Assembly: GCA_040757205.1 (NCBI GenBank)
Contig: JBFLXL010000008.1
Location: 1 to 64,000, forward strand
Source of the DNA: Bacillota bacterium
GTDB taxonomy: Bacteria; Bacillota; Desulfotomaculia; Desulfotomaculales; Desulforudaceae
Direction: 5' to 3'
DNA: 64,000 nucleotides
Shown: piece after piece, positions 62,747 to 64,000 of the stretch
Position numbering within the stretch: position 1 is the first letter of the stretch
Layout: each line of letters opens with the position of its first letter
Position numbers and translations under genes: made by a program
The notes under the pieces: generated by a model
What the model was told of the DNA's origin: nothing
What the model saw: only the letters and a program-made list of their open reading frames with translations
The model's database searches: none

Positions 62747-63138
62747 GTGGATACCTCCTCTTTAGAAGCCTTAGAAGCCCGCAAGCTGATTCCCGGTCAC
62801 AAACCAAAGCGTGCCCGGCGGGAGCGGCGGCTGGTGCCGGTTGGGACCGCCCCCTGGGCTTTTCCACCATATTACCACAGAACCGGCAGGGTGTGGCATT
62901 TGGGAAGCACCGGTTTTTTGGGGCTGCGGAGGTGTTTTAGGTTCCGCTCCCGCCGGGCCGGGGTTTATGGGGGTTTGGCGGCTGATTGGGACGGGCAGGG
63001 AAGGGGGAACGCCGGCGGCTGCCCGGAGGCGCTTTTCTTCCGGGCAGGGGTTTGCGCGGGGCGCAAAAATAAGTTTACAATACCTCTTGGAGCGGAAAAC
63101 AAGAGCCGGTAAACAAACAAGGAGAGGATGAGGGTTGA
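62747..63138. other. Divergent promoter region, no gene
   Basis: No supported gene in 392 bp. The left end carries the AGGAGG RBS of the epimerase gene. At the right, TTTACA near 63073 and AT-rich sequence probably form the promoter of the YkgJ-type gene. The middle is GC-rich with inverted gcccgg/ccgggc segments. Confidence 0.45.
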
Positions 63139-63897
63139 TTGGAGAAAAATAAGCGCCGGGTGGCTCTGAACGGGAGCCCGATTTTCGAGGCCCACGAGAC
63201 GTTCCGGTGTTCCTGCCACGCCGGTCTGCCGTGCTACAACTCGTGCTGCGGGGACATCGACATCTTCCTGTCCCCGTACGACGTGGTGCGGATGAAGAAC
63301 CGGCTCGGGGTGACTTCCGGGGAGTTTTTGCGCGCCTACACCGCCCGGGTCCCCACCAGGGGGGGGCTTTCCCTGGTGCGGCTCGAGATGCGGGACGACG
63401 CGGGAAAGACCTGCCACTTCGTGGCATCCGAGGGCTGCCGCATTTACCCCGACCGCCCCTGGGCCTGCCGGATGGCGCCGATCGACATCAACAGCCAGGG
63501 TGAGTACCACTTCATTTTCAACGACTCGCAGTGCCTGGGGCTCAAGGAAAAGGCGGAGTGGACGGTCGAGACCTGGATGCGGGACCAGGACATGCTCGTT
63601 TACGACGAGCTGGAAGCCGTGTTCCGGGACCTTCCTTCCCGGCTGCGCTTCCCCGGCTTGCCGAGCCTGGACCGGCACGTCGCCGAGATGTACTTCATGG
63701 CCTGCTACGACGTGGACCGGTTCCGGAGCTTTGTCTTCGACACGGACTTCATCCGGGAGTACGGGGTGACGGACGGGGTGGCCGCGCTGCTCAGGGCCGA
63801 TGACGCGGCGCTGATGCAGTTCGGCTTTGGCTGGCTCGCGGGCGGGGTGGACGTGCGCAAGACCATGGAACTGCGGGACCAGCTGCAGTCCGCCTGA
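63139..63897 (+). CDS. YkgJ-family cysteine-cluster protein
   Basis: 252 residues from TTG 63139. A CxCHxxxxCxxxCC-type cluster (RCSCHAGLPCYNSCCGDIDI) and a later C..GC...YPxRPxxCR block (CHFVASEGCRIYPDRPWACR) define the zinc/iron-chelate YkgJ family, proposed to bind an Fe-S or Zn centre. The C-terminal 120 residues are an extra helical region specific to longer family members. Function is unknown. The RBS is not strong (GAGGATGAGGG). Confidence 0.85.
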   Translation: MEKNKRRVALNGSPIFEAHETFRCSCHAGLPCYNSCCGDIDIFLSPYDVVRMKNRLGVTSGEFLRAYTARVPTRGGLSLVRLEMRDDAGKTCHFVASEGCRIYPDRPWACRMAPIDINSQGEYHFIFNDSQCLGLKEKAEWTVETWMRDQDMLVYDELEAVFRDLPSRLRFPGLPSLDRHVAEMYFMACYDVDRFRSFVFDTDFIREYGVTDGVAALLRADDAALMQFGFGWLAGGVDVRKTMELRDQLQSA

Positions 63898-64000
63898 TTC
63901 GGTTGGGTCAGCCGTTTGGGAGCCGCCGCCAGGGCGCCTGATTTGGGCGGGCGGCGGCAACGGTCAGGGGTCGCCGCCGCCGGGGCCGCCGGTCGTCAGG
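63898..64000. other. Right edge, no gene recognised
   Basis: The last 100 bases are GC-rich (gccgccgcc-type repeats) and hold no supported gene. Confidence 0.4.

Overview
The window is high-GC, low-gene-overlap DNA that reads like a spore-forming, probably thermophilic anaerobic Clostridia member of the Desulfotomaculum/Pelotomaculum/Desulforudis type. The evidence is a small acid-soluble spore protein (sspH), a GerMN lipoprotein, gatCAB, a hybrid-cluster protein with an Rrf2 regulator, an hspR-hsp20-dnaJ-clpB operon (HspR is common in high-GC Firmicutes and Actinobacteria), 3D and phosphodiester-glycosidase wall proteins, and yybP-ykoY riboswitches. The taxonomic call is inference from gene content, not from a marker gene.

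Layout. 0-7.5 kb: a REP-associated tyrosine transposase with its repeats, a cysteine-peptidase-like surface protein, a CHASE4-HAMP-PAS-GGDEF-HD-GYP c-di-GMP enzyme, then a DUF2089 / SHOCT-like / YvlD-like membrane cluster. 7.7-11.1 kb: gatC-gatA-gatB (minus). 11.2-17.4 kb: a defence/mobile island with a McrB-like ATPase plus DUF2357 nuclease, hicAB, and remnants of HIT, YcxB-like and helicase genes. 17.7-25.2 kb: MocR regulator divergent from an EamA transporter, then a SWIM-finger protein and a large SNF2 helicase. 25.4-31.7 kb: sspH, two tandem Mn2+ (yybP-ykoY) riboswitches before a UPF0324/YeiH-type membrane protein, and a third copy before a P-type cation ATPase. I read this as a manganese-responsive efflux regulon. 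32-34.8 kb: hcp and rrf2, then a GGDEF pseudogene. 35-41 kb: methyltransferase, trypsin-like protease, a patch with a broken P-type ATPase, RDD protein, a 211-bp MITE-like element, and a NADAR protein.

41.4-55.7 kb: envelope and signalling genes: MscS, a stalk-glucosaminidase, a 3D-domain protein, EamA, a histidine kinase plus lone receiver, a TSUP exporter, a FadR-type regulator with a perfect palindromic operator, an orphan DNA methyltransferase, a coiled-coil/NAGPA pair, and GerMN and PrcB-Gmad2 lipoproteins. 55.7-60.4 kb: the heat-shock operon hspR-hsp20-dnaJ-clpB. 60.7-64 kb: a phosphoesterase that seems to start at ATT, a small hypothetical gene, a TIGR01777 epimerase and a YkgJ-type cysteine-cluster protein.

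The most interesting part is 25.8-29.1 kb. There two near-identical Mn2+ aptamer-terminator units stand in series, separated by an orphan ribosome-binding site, ahead of a transporter family not usually thought of as manganese-linked. Small duplications (37-90 bp) and short palindromic repeats, some inside reading frames, recur through the window.
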